Below, piece by piece: positions 1 to 9,326 of a stretch of DNA of 53,649 nucleotides. Within the stretch, counting starts at the first letter, position 1; each line of letters opens with the position of its first letter. Where the stretch lies: NCBI GenBank assembly GCA_029248405.1, contig JAQWJJ010000022.1:1-53649 (forward strand). The letters run 5' to 3'. This stretch comes from Flavobacteriaceae bacterium (GTDB lineage: Bacteria > Bacteroidota > Bacteroidia > Flavobacteriales > Flavobacteriaceae). Below the pieces are notes generated by a model. It was not told the DNA's origin. It made no database searches and was given only the letters and a program-made list of their open reading frames with translations. The position numbers and the translations under genes are program-made.

Positions 1-1183
1 TTTTGATGATTTCTTCTTTTGACTTAATTAATCGAGGAGTTTCAAAAGTCCTTATAAATTTTGGCTCGAATGTTTTATAATTGTCAAGGCGTTCATTATC
101 TAAATCAATTAACTTGTCTAGATATACAATGTTAGAAACAAGGTTGTTTTCATGCTCGGCAATTCTCTCTAATCCATCAAAGAGCATATAACTTGACTCA
201 GGCATTAATATATTTTGATCCATAAAATAAAATCCTTCGGCTATGCTCAAACTCTTTTTTGCTTCGGCCCATTTGCTCTGTTCGATTAGTGCCAATCCGC
301 GAAATAAATTTGCGTTAATTTTGTAATAATTATCATTTAAATTGTGGCATAATTTTTCTATTTCTATTGCGCCTTTAATAACCTCCTCGTATTTTTTTTG
401 ATAATAATCTATTTCCATTTTTACATCTACCTCCCAAATAAAACCAGTTTCTTTATTGAGTATGTTTTGACCTTTGAGCAAGCTCTGGTGTAGTTCGAGG
501 TATTTTAGTGCCATATCGATGTCACCAAGTGCTAGATAACAGAGAACAAAACTCTCTGCAGACAACAGCTTTTGCTCTTCAAAGAATTGGAGGGTTTGGT
601 TTTGTATCGCCTTTCTGCTAGATTCTTCAAAACTCAACTCAAAAACTTTGCTATTGACTAGTCTATCTCTATCTACTTGCAGTTTTAAAGCCTTCTGCTT
701 ATCGCCATAAGCAATTTTCAAAAAGACAAGTCTATCTAATATATATACCTGTTGTGATAAGTTGCCGCTAACTTGAGCGAGTTCATAAGCGAGAAAATAA
801 CTATTGTATGACAATTCCAAATTTCCAATCTTCCCATACTCATATCCCTTAATGATGTAGCCTAGAGCAGGGTAAGTAATGTGTTGCCAATCTCTTGTGT
901 AGGTAATTAAGCTATCTGCATAGAGAATATTCTTGCGAGACGAATAAATACGGGCAATACGGTCATATGAGCGAGCAATCTTAATGGTATCATTGTCTTT
1001 TTTAGCTCTATCTAAATAGGCCCCAATAACCCGCTCTTGGACAAGTGTGTCTCCGTCATAGACATTGAATAGCGTTAACAGCTCTTCATAATCCACAATT
1101 TCAAGATATTTATCATTTGGCACTTGAGCAATAGACACAAATGAAAATACAAGAACCGCGTAAATAAAGAAAAACATTCTCAT
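1..1183 (-). CDS. secreted TPR-like protein, 5' part only (runs off the left edge)
   Basis: An open frame of about 394 codons runs from an ATG at 1183 to the left edge without a stop. It opens with a hydrophobic signal sequence (MRMFFFIYAVLVFSFVSIAQ), so the product is exported. The rest is helical with repeated patterns such as LAYELAQVSG, CYLALGDIDMALKYLE and NLFRGLALIEQSKWAEAKKSL, typical of tetratricopeptide-like repeats. In Bacteroidota this layout often ends in a membrane helix followed by a LuxR-type DNA-binding domain or a histidine kinase. The last visible residues are charged, as is usual just before that helix, but the output domain lies outside the window, so a regulator is only an inference. 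An imperfect promoter element (7 of 8 bases) lies at 1201-1208. A second in-frame ATG lies two codons in, at 1177. Confidence 0.75.
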   Translation of the reverse strand, partial: MRMFFFIYAVLVFSFVSIAQVPNDKYLEIVDYEELLTLFNVYDGDTLVQERVIGAYLDRAKKDNDTIKIARSYDRIARIYSSRKNILYADSLITYTRDWQHITYPALGYIIKGYEYGKIGNLELSYNSYFLAYELAQVSGNLSQQVYILDRLVFLKIAYGDKQKALKLQVDRDRLVNSKVFELSFEESSRKAIQNQTLQFFEEQKLLSAESFVLCYLALGDIDMALKYLELHQSLLKGQNILNKETGFIWEVDVKMEIDYYQKKYEEVIKGAIEIEKLCHNLNDNYYKINANLFRGLALIEQSKWAEAKKSLSIAEGFYFMDQNILMPESSYMLFDGLERIAEHENNLVSNIVYLDKLIDLDNERLDNYKTFEPKFIRTFETPRLIKSKEEIIK

Positions 1184-1370
1184 GACTTAATTGTTTGTCT
1201 TAAAGTTAATGAAATGCCCTACTCGATCTCAGAACTTCAAGGAGTTGTGAAAAATTACATTGTAAACGTTTGTAAAACAGTATTTTAATGTAACATCAAA
1301 CACGTGGCATTTATGAATATGAAGTGCTTCAGAGGATCAGAAGCCCTGGCAAAAGATCAGTTTGAACCAA

Positions 1371-2543
1371 TCAACGCTTTCGTCTTCTCAGCAACTCACC
1401 CTTAATGAGATCCAATTCTCGACTTGTTTGACCAGAAACCGAAGTGTTTTCTTCTGCCCTGCGGATCAGATAAGGCATCACCTCCTTAACTGGGCCAAAG
1501 GGTATGTATTTGGCAACATTATACCCTTCCCGGGCGAGATTATAAGTAATGTGATCACTCATGCCGTAAAGCTGCCCAAACCAAATACGAGGATCATGAC
1601 GATCAATTCCCCTGTGATTCATTAAATTCAAGACCTTATAGGTACTTGATTCATTGTGGGTTCCTAAAAATAATGAGATGTCATCAATATGGTCAAGTAT
1701 ATAAGCCACAACTTGGTCAAACATGTCATCAGTAGCCTGCTTGTCAACGCAGATGGGTGAGACATAGCCCATAGCCTTAGCGCGCTCATTTTCTTTTTCC
1801 ATATAAGCACCTCGCACAACCTTAAAGCCTAGCTTAAAGCCCTTTTTCTTGGCCGACATGTGTAATGCTTTCAAATAAGCTAAGCGATCATGTCGGTAGC
1901 ATTGAAGGGTGTTAAACACGACAGGGTGTTTCTTATTAAAGGCTGCCATCATCTCTTCACACAATTCATCAGCGGCTCCTTGCATCCAAGATTCCTCGCC
2001 ATCAATCAACAACATCATCTTTTGATCATGGGCCTCTTGAGCGATTCGGCTATAGCGGTCTTTGATCCTATTCCATTCTGACTGTAGTGCATCGTTTAGC
2101 TTACCCATGGAGACGGCTTGCCATACCATAAATCGGCCAATTCCAGTAGGCTTAAATACCGCAAAAGGCATTGAATTTTTGTCCCGAGAAAAATCAATCA
2201 AAGACCTCACCTTGTCGGTGGTAAAATCAAACTGCTCCTCTTCCTCCTTACCCTCAACGGAATAATCCAAAATAGAGGAGACCCCAATCGCATCTAAAGA
2301 CCGTACTACCCTCATCGAATCTTTCTCGTTGATACCACCACAAAAATGATCAAAGACACTGAGCCTTACAAGCCGATCGATTGGCAAATGCCAACGAAAA
2401 GCCAACTTTGTCAAGGCGGTGCCTGCTTTCACTAAAGCGGCACTTGAAATCATTCTAAAAAGTGTGTAGGCCCTTTGAAGTTCCAAATCACTTTTAAGGC
2501 TAAAGGCTACTTCAGTATTTTCAAATATTCGTTTTGAAGCCAT
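1371..2543 (-). CDS. proline dehydrogenase
   Basis: A 390-residue single-domain proline dehydrogenase that would oxidise proline to pyrroline-5-carboxylate with FAD, feeding electrons to the quinone pool. Supporting motifs are LGFKVVRGAYMEKE (family signature around the conserved lysine and arginine), the region AKYIPFGPVKEVMPYLIRRAEEN, which contains the substrate-binding RR and EN, and FGQLYGMSDH. No aldehyde dehydrogenase half is fused, as usual in Bacteroidota, where the second step is a separate gene not seen here. It is divergent from aroB and has a consensus promoter element 18 bases upstream of its ATG. With the Lrp regulator and carboxypeptidase nearby it suggests amino-acid use as an energy source, which is an inference. 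Confidence 0.93.
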   Translation of the reverse strand: MASKRIFENTEVAFSLKSDLELQRAYTLFRMISSAALVKAGTALTKLAFRWHLPIDRLVRLSVFDHFCGGINEKDSMRVVRSLDAIGVSSILDYSVEGKEEEEQFDFTTDKVRSLIDFSRDKNSMPFAVFKPTGIGRFMVWQAVSMGKLNDALQSEWNRIKDRYSRIAQEAHDQKMMLLIDGEESWMQGAADELCEEMMAAFNKKHPVVFNTLQCYRHDRLAYLKALHMSAKKKGFKLGFKVVRGAYMEKENERAKAMGYVSPICVDKQATDDMFDQVVAYILDHIDDISLFLGTHNESSTYKVLNLMNHRGIDRHDPRIWFGQLYGMSDHITYNLAREGYNVAKYIPFGPVKEVMPYLIRRAEENTSVSGQTSRELDLIKGELLRRRKR

Positions 2544-2560
2544 TCTTTAAATTATGAGGA

Positions 2561-2568
2561 CAAATATA
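2561..2568 (-). promoter_or_regulatory. predicted -7 element for proline dehydrogenase
   Basis: On the minus strand this reads TATATTTG, an exact match to the Bacteroidota -7 consensus TAnnTTTG, 18 bases before the start codon. I do not see a clear TTG at -33. Confidence 0.5.
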
Positions 2569-2615
2569 GTTAGATTTGGGCTTTGAAATAAGAACAATAT
2601 TTGGAGAGTTCAAGC

Positions 2616-3689
2616 ATGCGCAGCATTAATGATAATAATGAATCTATTTTTTGTGGCAACGAATTAGCGGCCACCTTAATCGACATGGTGCGCAAGAAAG
2701 CACCGAGTCAAATATTTCTGTTGACAGACCAGCACACCAAGGAGTTCTGTCTCGAGGCGGTCGAACCGCATTTGGGTTCTTGGAACTACCATCTACTTTG
2801 CATTGCCCCAGGAGAAGAATCAAAGACCATAAAGCAATCCGAAATCCTATGGGCGGAATTATCACGCCTGAACGCTGACAGAAACAGCCTTGTGATCAAT
2901 TTAGGCGGAGGTGTTGTCACTGACCTTGGTGGGTTTATCGCGGCGACCTACCAGCGTGGGATAAGTTTTATCAATATACCCACAACCCTTTTAGGCATGG
3001 TTGATGCGTCAATTGGCGGAAAATGTGGTGTTGATCTAGGCGTTTTGAAAAATCAAGTAGGTGTCATAACCTCGGCATTTGCCACCATCGTTTACCCACC
3101 GTTTATCAAAACATTACCCAAACGAGAGCTCATCTCTGGATGGATGGAAATGATCAAACATGGATTCATCACAAGCAAAGAATATTTGGACGCGACACTC
3201 TTGTTTGAGACCAATGATCTGTCAAAGATAGAATCCTTAATTTGGACTTCTATTGTCATCAAAAACAATGTCGTACAAAACGACCAAACTGAGTTAGGAA
3301 GGCGCAAGACTCTGAATTTCGGTCATACTCTAGGCCACGCTATTGAGTCCTATGGGTTGCAAAAAAAAGGCCAGAACTGGATCAAACATGGTGAGGCCAT
3401 TGCCATTGGAATGGGGCTTGCCTGTTATTTGTCGCATAAAATTTATGCATTTCCAGAGGAAGTTTTCAATGATTATTTATCGAAAGTAAAGAAGCTTGTC
3501 GCATTTCCGAATTTTACAGAAAACGATATCGCACAAATCATTGATTACCTCAAGTATGACAAAAAAAATAGCCATGGAGGTGTCAATTTTGTTCTGCTCA
3601 AAGACATCGGTCAAGAAGTTTTGGACGTCACGGTCAAGAATGACTTTATTTATGAGGCCTTTGGGGCGATAGGCCAATCAAAGCAGTAA
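2616..3689 (+). CDS. aroB: 3-dehydroquinate synthase
   Basis: AroB converts DAHP to 3-dehydroquinate, the second step of the shikimate pathway for aromatic amino acids, using NAD and a divalent metal in the cytoplasm. The NAD-binding stretch LVINLGGGVVTDLGGFIAA, the IPTTLLGMVDASIGGKCGVD block and the metal ligands in NFGHTLGHAIE and the later KHGEA are all present. Full length at 357 residues from the ATG at 2616. An in-frame TTG at 2601 would add five residues. I prefer the ATG because the added residues look non-conserved and AroB usually begins near this point. Divergent from proline dehydrogenase across about 70 bases. Confidence 0.93.
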   Translation: MRSINDNNESIFCGNELAATLIDMVRKKAPSQIFLLTDQHTKEFCLEAVEPHLGSWNYHLLCIAPGEESKTIKQSEILWAELSRLNADRNSLVINLGGGVVTDLGGFIAATYQRGISFINIPTTLLGMVDASIGGKCGVDLGVLKNQVGVITSAFATIVYPPFIKTLPKRELISGWMEMIKHGFITSKEYLDATLLFETNDLSKIESLIWTSIVIKNNVVQNDQTELGRRKTLNFGHTLGHAIESYGLQKKGQNWIKHGEAIAIGMGLACYLSHKIYAFPEEVFNDYLSKVKKLVAFPNFTENDIAQIIDYLKYDKKNSHGGVNFVLLKDIGQEVLDVTVKNDFIYEAFGAIGQSKQ

Positions 3690-3723
3690 TTAATTATGCT
3701 GCTCGATATGATAAATGCGGGAC

Positions 3724-4203
3724 TTATATTTCCTTAAATATTGAATGCATCAATCGTTTCTTGTCATTGATGCTCTCCTCAAGTGAAATCATGGTTTCTG
3801 TGCGGGTAACCCCTTCAATATCATCAATTTGATAGATAATGTCTTTGGCATGACTCGTATTCTTCGCACGAATTTTACAATATATGTTGAACTTTCCTGT
3901 AGTAACATGTGCCACTGTGACGCATGGAATTTCTTTAAGGCGCTCAAGGACAAACTGAGTTTGAGAAGTCTTCTGCAGAAACACACCGACATAGGCGATG
4001 AAAGAATAGCCCAACTTTTTATAATCTAGTGTTAATGATGACCCTGTAATGATCCCCGATTCCTCCATTTTTTTTACCCTGACATGAACCGTACCTGCAG
4101 ATATATTTAGCTTTTTGGCGATATCAGTGAAAGGAGTTCGGGTATTTTCGATCAACATATCTAAGATAAAGTGATCTGTATCGTCTAATTTGATCTTGGC
4201 CAT
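3724..4203 (-). CDS. Lrp/AsnC family transcriptional regulator
   Basis: A 159-residue regulator with an N-terminal helix-turn-helix (LDDTDHFILDMLIENTRTPF then IAKKLNISAGTVHVRVKKMEE) and a C-terminal ligand-binding RAM domain (GVFLQK, VTVAHVTTGKFNIYCKI). Such proteins sense amino acids and control their metabolism as dimers or octamers. The ATG at 4203 is chosen because the alternative upstream TTG at 4221 lies inside the consensus promoter element. It faces aroB tail to tail and follows the M14 carboxypeptidase gene by 52 bases with its own promoter in the gap. Candidate targets are the proline dehydrogenase and peptidase neighbours, by position only. Confidence 0.92.
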   Translation of the reverse strand: MAKIKLDDTDHFILDMLIENTRTPFTDIAKKLNISAGTVHVRVKKMEESGIITGSSLTLDYKKLGYSFIAYVGVFLQKTSQTQFVLERLKEIPCVTVAHVTTGKFNIYCKIRAKNTSHAKDIIYQIDDIEGVTRTETMISLEESINDKKRLMHSIFKEI

Positions 4204-4218
4204 GAAAAATCTTTTTTT

Positions 4219-4226
4219 CAAAGGTA
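4219..4226 (-). promoter_or_regulatory. predicted -7 element for the Lrp-family gene
   Basis: Minus strand TACCTTTG matches TAnnTTTG exactly, 15 bases before the ATG at 4203. A TTTG lies 23 bases further upstream, slightly longer than the usual spacer. Confidence 0.55.
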
Positions 4227-4255
4227 AAGAGAATTCTCAGTTTTGGCATCAAAAA

Positions 4256-5398
4256 TTAGATTTTTATCAATTTTTTTGACTTTTTTAGCTCAATTGTTGC
4301 GATTTTTTCACCTTCGAAATCGTTTTCGTGAGAATTTATCAATAACTCTTCTCCTTTAAAGTCAATTTCAGTATATCCCATTATGACATGGTCAGGATCC
4401 ACATCTTCGATCCGCAAGTATTGCTGTTCTTGGTTGTTAATGATTTCATATTCCTTTTGCAAACCCAGAGAAACCAGCACCCCCTTGAGAGACACATTTT
4501 TAAAAACCAAGTCCCTCATGTTTTTGTGATTGTCTGGTATGGCCAAATAATCGGCCACAACATCTTGAGCGATATAAGGCTTAAGGCTAGTTTGAAATAG
4601 GTATAAAAGTGCTTCAAAAACAAAATAGCGCGTTTGCTCTCTGGCATCATCACCGACAAAATGACCTGCCTCGATCAAAATCGTCGGCACACCCTTTTTC
4701 TGAAAGAAGTCCCCAACACAAGACTCGTTGAAGCCGTCGTCATATCGACCTATTTGACCCGCTAAATGCTCTTGAAGCCCCAAAACCATTTTCACAATCA
4801 ACGACATCGCCTCAATTCGGGCGGGACTCAAACTCCGCTGCGCATCAATAGAGGGTGACAAAAATGACAAGGTGGCTGGAACACGAAGGTTCCCGACTCC
4901 ATAAAGACTTCTCTGATCGTGCAGATTAAGACACAAGTCAGGCTTGAAGGCATCGAATTGACGCATCAAAACACGAATTTCTCTCTGCGATTGATTCAAA
5001 GCATCTCGATTGAGGTCAACACCATTGGCATTCTCTCGGGAGTATACCTGTGCACCATCGGGATTGAGCATTGGAATAATCAAAAACGTATGTTGATTCA
5101 GCACAGCTGAAACAAAGTCACTGGCCACAGATTCCTGAAGCAACAAACGAACAAAATCAACAACACCCTTGGTGGTGGTCGACTCATTTCCATGCATTTG
5201 TGACCAAGCAAGAATGCGTTTGTCCCCACGACCAATCAAAATACCATGTATGTCCTGGTCCAACTCGGAGGATCCAAGCAAGCGATATACATCTCTTTTT
5301 TTGGCTAATGCAATAAGCGACTCTAATCGATTTTCAGGCAAATACCTGCCAGAAAGAGAGGTGTCTTTTACCGCGATGTGTAGAGATTTAATATTCAT
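4256..5398 (-). CDS. M14 family zinc carboxypeptidase
   Basis: A 380-residue metallopeptidase of the M14 fold. Zinc ligands are visible as H69 and E72 in MHGNE and H160 in LNLHDQ. The substrate-binding segments MLNPDG and NGVDLNRD and the catalytic glutamate E243 in TILIEAGHF follow in the expected order. No signal peptide or membrane segment is seen, so it probably acts in the cytoplasm on peptides or N-acyl amino acids. It lies immediately upstream of the Lrp-family gene on the same strand, and an exact promoter element plus an inverted repeat precede it. About 90 C-terminal residues after the catalytic domain are not recognised. Confidence 0.88.
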   Translation of the reverse strand: MNIKSLHIAVKDTSLSGRYLPENRLESLIALAKKRDVYRLLGSSELDQDIHGILIGRGDKRILAWSQMHGNESTTTKGVVDFVRLLLQESVASDFVSAVLNQHTFLIIPMLNPDGAQVYSRENANGVDLNRDALNQSQREIRVLMRQFDAFKPDLCLNLHDQRSLYGVGNLRVPATLSFLSPSIDAQRSLSPARIEAMSLIVKMVLGLQEHLAGQIGRYDDGFNESCVGDFFQKKGVPTILIEAGHFVGDDAREQTRYFVFEALLYLFQTSLKPYIAQDVVADYLAIPDNHKNMRDLVFKNVSLKGVLVSLGLQKEYEIINNQEQQYLRIEDVDPDHVIMGYTEIDFKGEELLINSHENDFEGEKIATIELKKSKKLIKI

Positions 5399-5416
5399 TT
5401 TTTATTCTGCCTACAA

Positions 5417-5424
5417 CAAAGGTA
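5417..5424 (-). promoter_or_regulatory. predicted -7 element for the M14 carboxypeptidase
   Basis: Minus strand TACCTTTG, exact TAnnTTTG match, 18 bases before the start codon. Confidence 0.55.
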
Positions 5425-5435
5425 TGCAAATGAAA

Positions 5436-5451
5436 GTTTACCGACGTAAAC
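5436..5451. repeat. inverted repeat upstream of the carboxypeptidase, possible operator
   Basis: GTTTAC-CGAC-GTAAAC, a perfect 6-base inverted repeat with a 4-base centre. It sits where the -33 region of the carboxypeptidase promoter would lie, which suits a repressor site. Confidence 0.4.
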
Positions 5452-5689
5452 ACTGAAAGCCCCAAAATAGTGGCTGATTTTAAAAAATAGCAGCCCTATA
5501 ATGTGATGAATTTTACATTTTTTTTGTGTTTTCAATAAAATAATTTTAAATATCATTATATCAGTGTTTTATAATATTTTATTTGAAGTTTAAGTTTATT
5601 ATATTTCAGAGAAATATTTGTGTTTATTGATGAACATAACTTGAAAGTTGTTACATTTATAACCAATTACAGATCCAAGATAATTTACA
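5452..5689. other. AT-rich intergenic region
   Basis: About 240 bases, very rich in A and T, between the carboxypeptidase promoter region and the XRE regulator. I see no open frame, RNA gene or exact promoter match. TAATTTAC at 5679-5686 is a weak -7 candidate, but it lies only a few bases before the ATG at 5690. Confidence 0.4.
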
Positions 5690-6118
5690 ATGGTAAACAG
5701 CAAAGATTTTGCGCTAAGGCTACAAAAAATACTCGATTTTTATGCCATTACAGCCACGGCCTTTTCTGATTTAATTGAGGTGAATCGTTCTACGATTTCA
5801 CACTTGCTTTCTGGAAGGAACAAGCCAAGTTTAGAATTTGTTTTAAAGGTTTTGGAGGCATTTCCTGAAGTGGAATTGTACTGGCTCTTAAACGGTCAAG
5901 GCCACTTCCCTACCCCAAAAAGTCAAGCAGCCACAAAAGTTGCGGTAGAACCCTTTGATGGTGTATCAGAATTATCTCCCTCCGTTGATCAAGATGATCA
6001 AAAAGCAGTGTCAAGTCTTGAGCCCCAACAATCCGGTCTAGAGGAGTCGAATGAAGCTGAAGTCGAACGGATTGTTATTTTTTTTAAAAATGGACTCTTC
6101 AAAACCTATCGACCATAA
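5690..6118 (+). CDS. XRE-family helix-turn-helix regulator
   Basis: A 142-residue protein. Residues of about 7 to 65 form a Cro/CI-type DNA-binding domain (LQKILDFYAITATAFSDLIE then NRSTISHLLSGRNKPSLEFV), followed by the WLLNGQG turn common in Bacteroidota members. A low-complexity acidic and glutamine-rich linker comes next. The C-terminus VERIVIFFKNGLFKTYRP is a short segment I believe recurs in related flavobacterial proteins. Targets are unknown. The next gene starts 27 bases downstream on the same strand. Confidence 0.85.
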   Translation: MVNSKDFALRLQKILDFYAITATAFSDLIEVNRSTISHLLSGRNKPSLEFVLKVLEAFPEVELYWLLNGQGHFPTPKSQAATKVAVEPFDGVSELSPSVDQDDQKAVSSLEPQQSGLEESNEAEVERIVIFFKNGLFKTYRP

Positions 6119-6145
6119 CTCAAAGATAATTTGCACCTTTGCATC

Positions 6146-6529
6146 ATGGCATCAAGCACCACTCAATTCTGGACTCTTTTATTGACTTTCACCCTGTACG
6201 GCTGCTTCAATACCCCTCGCGAATGCAATGACTTCAAAAATGGCACTTTTGAGTTCACGACGACTATTGGCACCCGAATCGAAACCAGTGTTTTCACAAG
6301 AGATGGAGCTTTAGAAATTGAAACCTTTCAGGGCAAGAGCGACACTTCCGATATTCGTTGGATCAACGATTGCGAATATATTGTGCTCAAGAGAAATCCC
6401 AAGAATATGGCCGAAGAAAAAGCCATTCACATCAAGATACTGACCACAGAAACCAATGCCTACACCTTTGAATATAACGCTGTGGGCACCTCTAAAAAAC
6501 TAAGGGGTAAGGTTGTCAAAATTGACTGA
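6146..6529 (+). CDS. small lipoprotein, function unknown
   Basis: A 127-residue protein from the ATG at 6146. The N-terminus has a hydrophobic segment ending in the lipobox-like LYGC, so it is probably lipid-anchored in the envelope. The mature part contains a few cysteines (RECNDF, NDCEY) and beta-rich stretches resembling small DNA-topoisomerase-linked or DUF lipoproteins, but I do not recognise the family. An in-frame TTG at 6131 is a less likely start. It converges on parC, with 13 bases between the ends. Confidence 0.72.
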   Translation: MASSTTQFWTLLLTFTLYGCFNTPRECNDFKNGTFEFTTTIGTRIETSVFTRDGALEIETFQGKSDTSDIRWINDCEYIVLKRNPKNMAEEKAIHIKILTTETNAYTFEYNAVGTSKKLRGKVVKID

Positions 6530-6542
6530 GTCATTTCCCTGT

Positions 6543-9326
6543 TCAGAATAGGGTTGTTTGGCCGGCCTCTGAGCCAGAACCTTCCTCATTTGGGTTTTTC
6601 AATTCAGGATCGGGCTCCGATGGTGGTGCAGGATCCCTCTCGGGCGTCGCATCAATCTTAGCGGACTTTTGCGGCGCATCCAGCACAGAATTTTTCCCTT
6701 CAGGCGTATCTGCTGTCGCCTCATCTAATTCTTGCACCTCCGCATCACTAATCGCCACACTTTGCACCTGACCTATTTCAGGGTCTTGATCGCTATCTTC
6801 AACCTGCGCGGTGCGTGGCATTGAAGCCAGTGCATTTATTTCCAAAACCTTGTCTTTAGTCAGCTGATTGCCCATTGCCGAAATTCCTTTGACCGAAATA
6901 AATCCATCGAGTTCGACTTTTAAGCTGTCTTTGCGCTCTCGGCCGCGTTCTTTTACAAAGAGTACCTCAACCACCGGGTGGTGCTCTGTAAATATTTGCT
7001 CCAAATAAGATTTGGCATGCCCTGAAATGACTAACTCCTCACGATCTGGCTGCTCAACAAGAAAACGCTTGACATAATAGAGTTCCTTTTCACCAGCCCA
7101 ATAAATTACTGAAATAGGTTTAGAGGGCACCCATTTTTCTAACACCACCATGTCCTCATCGAAATGCAGAGAGAGATCAGGGACCACGGTCTTCACTATT
7201 CCATTTTGACGCGCTATAAGCAAGCGGTCATCGCTCGTAAACTCTCCAAGCAACTCCCCTCTTGCATCCACATTCAATCGCTGCACGGTATCATCGAACC
7301 AGATTTTTCGGGGTTTCAACGTCGACAAACCTTTTTCTTTGAGCTCAATGCGTTTGACTGAATATTTCGTCACGACGTTTCCTTTTGACGCCCGCCCTTT
7401 GACCATTAATTCTGAAAAATCTAAATCCCATTTGAGCTTTTTGATGCTTCCAGACTGCCGAAGCAAGACGGTCACCACCTCTGCCTCACCGTTGGGGTTG
7501 GCGGTAAAGTACAACACCTTAGAACCTGGAGAACCTGCTGTAACCTCATATTCACGATCACGGGTCATTGAGGTTACCGCAAAGCGTTTCACATATGAGG
7601 CACCCTTTGTGCCATCCTTATAAATCAAATTATAAATTGTACGCTTGTCTTTCTTTTTCCATAAGCCCACATGAATGATGCCTTTACCGATAAATGTTTT
7701 ATCACTAACCTTAGTCACCATCATTTTGCCTTCTTCTGTAAAGACAATGATATCATCGATATCGCTACAATCCATCACATATTCATCACGACGCATATTG
7801 GTGCCGATAAATCCCTCTTCGCGATTAACGTAGAGTTTGGTGTTGCGGATCACTACTTTAGCCGCTTCTATGTCATCAAAAACACGAATCTCGGTCTTGC
7901 GTTCACGACCAGCACCATAAGTAGTTTTTAGGCGCTTAAAATAATCGATGGTGTAATCAATAAGATGCGCCAAGTGATGCTTGACTTGAGCAATTTGATC
8001 TTCCAAGGCATCAATCTTTTGTTGGGCCTTATCAATATCAAATTTAGAAATCCGTTTGATTCTAATTTCGGTCAGGCGCACAATATCCTCGGTGGTAATG
8101 GCTCGTTTGAGGTGTTTGATGTGCGGCTTAAGACCAGAGTCAATGGCTCCAATAACACCATCCCAAGTAGATTCCTCTTCTATATCTCGATAAATTCTTT
8201 TTTCAATGAAAATACGCTCCAAAGAAGCAAAATGCCATTGCTCCTCAAGCTCATTGAGCTGAAATTCTAAATCTAATTTATGTAACGCCACAGTGCGGTC
8301 TGTCGAACGCTTAAGCATTTCTGTGACCCCAACAAAAAGCGGCCTATTGTCTTCAATTACACAACCTAAAGGGGATATTGAAGTTTCGCAATTGGTGAAG
8401 GCATAAAGGGCATCAATGGTTTTATCTGGAGAGATCCCTGAAGGCAAATGCACGAGAATTTCTACCTCTGCAGCCGTATTGTCTTCGATTTTCTTGATCT
8501 TAATTTTGCCCTTTTCATTGGCCTTTAAGATGGATTCAATGAGGCTCGTAGTATTGGTGCCAAAAGGGATGTCTTTAATGACTAATGTGCTCTTATCGAG
8601 TTGGTTAATTAAAGCACGACAACGAATTTTACCGCCACGCAAACCATCATTATAATGCGTAGCATCCATCAAACCACCTGTCGGAAAATCCGGAAGGATC
8701 TGGAAGCGCTTTCCTTGAAGGTGCTTGATTGACGCATCAATAAGCTCGACAAAATTGTGCGGCAAAATTTTGGTGGACAAACCTACGGCAATACCTTCGG
8801 CACCTTGAGCCAAAAGCAACGGGAACATGACAGGCAAATTAATAGGCTCTTTCTTTCTTCCGTCGTATGACGATTGCCATTGTGTGATTTTGGGGTTGAA
8901 CACCACCTCCAAGGCAAACTTTGACAAGCGTGCTTCAATATATCTTGAAGCTGCAGCATTATCGCCCGTAAAAATATTACCCCAGTTACCCTGGGTATCT
9001 ATCAGCAAGTCTTTTTGACCTATTTGGACCATCGCATCACCAATACTCGCATCACCATGGGGATGGTACTGCATGGTATGACCGACAATATTAGCCACTT
9101 TGTTGTATCTTCCGTCATCCAACTCCTTCATAGAATGCATGATACGGCGTTGAACAGGCTTAAAGCCATCTTCAATTGCCGGCACGGCACGCTCCAAGAT
9201 CACATAACTGGCATAATCCAAAAACCAATCTCGATACATTCCCGTGACCCGAGTAATGGTCTCATTGGCCGCATCATTTTCATGAGGCCCGTCTGATGCT
9301 GGATTTAGATCGTCGAACTCACTCAT
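6543..9326 (-). CDS. parC: DNA topoisomerase IV subunit A
   Basis: The 927-residue DNA-cleaving subunit of the type IIA enzyme that decatenates daughter chromosomes with ParE. The winged-helix and tower region ([43 protein letters not shown]) leads to the catalytic tyrosine Y129 in [11 protein letters not shown]. The C-terminal half carries beta-pinwheel-like repeats ([31 protein letters not shown]). The last 90 or so residues are an acidic, proline-rich tail, longer than in most ParC proteins. The ATG overlaps the parE stop by four bases (ATGA), so the two are translationally coupled. ParC is preferred over GyrA because its partner is the 618-residue ParE type. Confidence 0.93.
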   Translation of the reverse strand: MSEFDDLNPASDGPHENDAANETITRVTGMYRDWFLDYASYVILERAVPAIEDGFKPVQRRIMHSMKELDDGRYNKVANIVGHTMQYHPHGDASIGDAMVQIGQKDLLIDTQGNWGNIFTGDNAAASRYIEARLSKFALEVVFNPKITQWQSSYDGRKKEPINLPVMFPLLLAQGAEGIAVGLSTKILPHNFVELIDASIKHLQGKRFQILPDFPTGGLMDATHYNDGLRGGKIRCRALINQLDKSTLVIKDIPFGTNTTSLIESILKANEKGKIKIKKIEDNTAAEVEILVHLPSGISPDKTIDALYAFTNCETSISPLGCVIEDNRPLFVGVTEMLKRSTDRTVALHKLDLEFQLNELEEQWHFASLERIFIEKRIYRDIEEESTWDGVIGAIDSGLKPHIKHLKRAITTEDIVRLTEIRIKRISKFDIDKAQQKIDALEDQIAQVKHHLAHLIDYTIDYFKRLKTTYGAGRERKTEIRVFDDIEAAKVVIRNTKLYVNREEGFIGTNMRRDEYVMDCSDIDDIIVFTEEGKMMVTKVSDKTFIGKGIIHVGLWKKKDKRTIYNLIYKDGTKGASYVKRFAVTSMTRDREYEVTAGSPGSKVLYFTANPNGEAEVVTVLLRQSGSIKKLKWDLDFSELMVKGRASKGNVVTKYSVKRIELKEKGLSTLKPRKIWFDDTVQRLNVDARGELLGEFTSDDRLLIARQNGIVKTVVPDLSLHFDEDMVVLEKWVPSKPISVIYWAGEKELYYVKRFLVEQPDREELVISGHAKSYLEQIFTEHHPVVEVLFVKERGRERKDSLKVELDGFISVKGISAMGNQLTKDKVLEINALASMPRTAQVEDSDQDPEIGQVQSVAISDAEVQELDEATADTPEGKNSVLDAPQKSAKIDATPERDPAPPSEPDPELKNPNEEGSGSEAGQTTLF

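Noticed and set aside
2651..2878. Short open frames on both strands inside aroB
   Set aside because: The aroB frame carries all family motifs; the others are overlaps with no conserved pattern.
6543..9326. Calling the topoisomerase A subunit GyrA
   Set aside because: Its operon partner is the shorter ParE-type B subunit and the C-terminal repeats lack the clear GyrA-box, so ParC is better supported.
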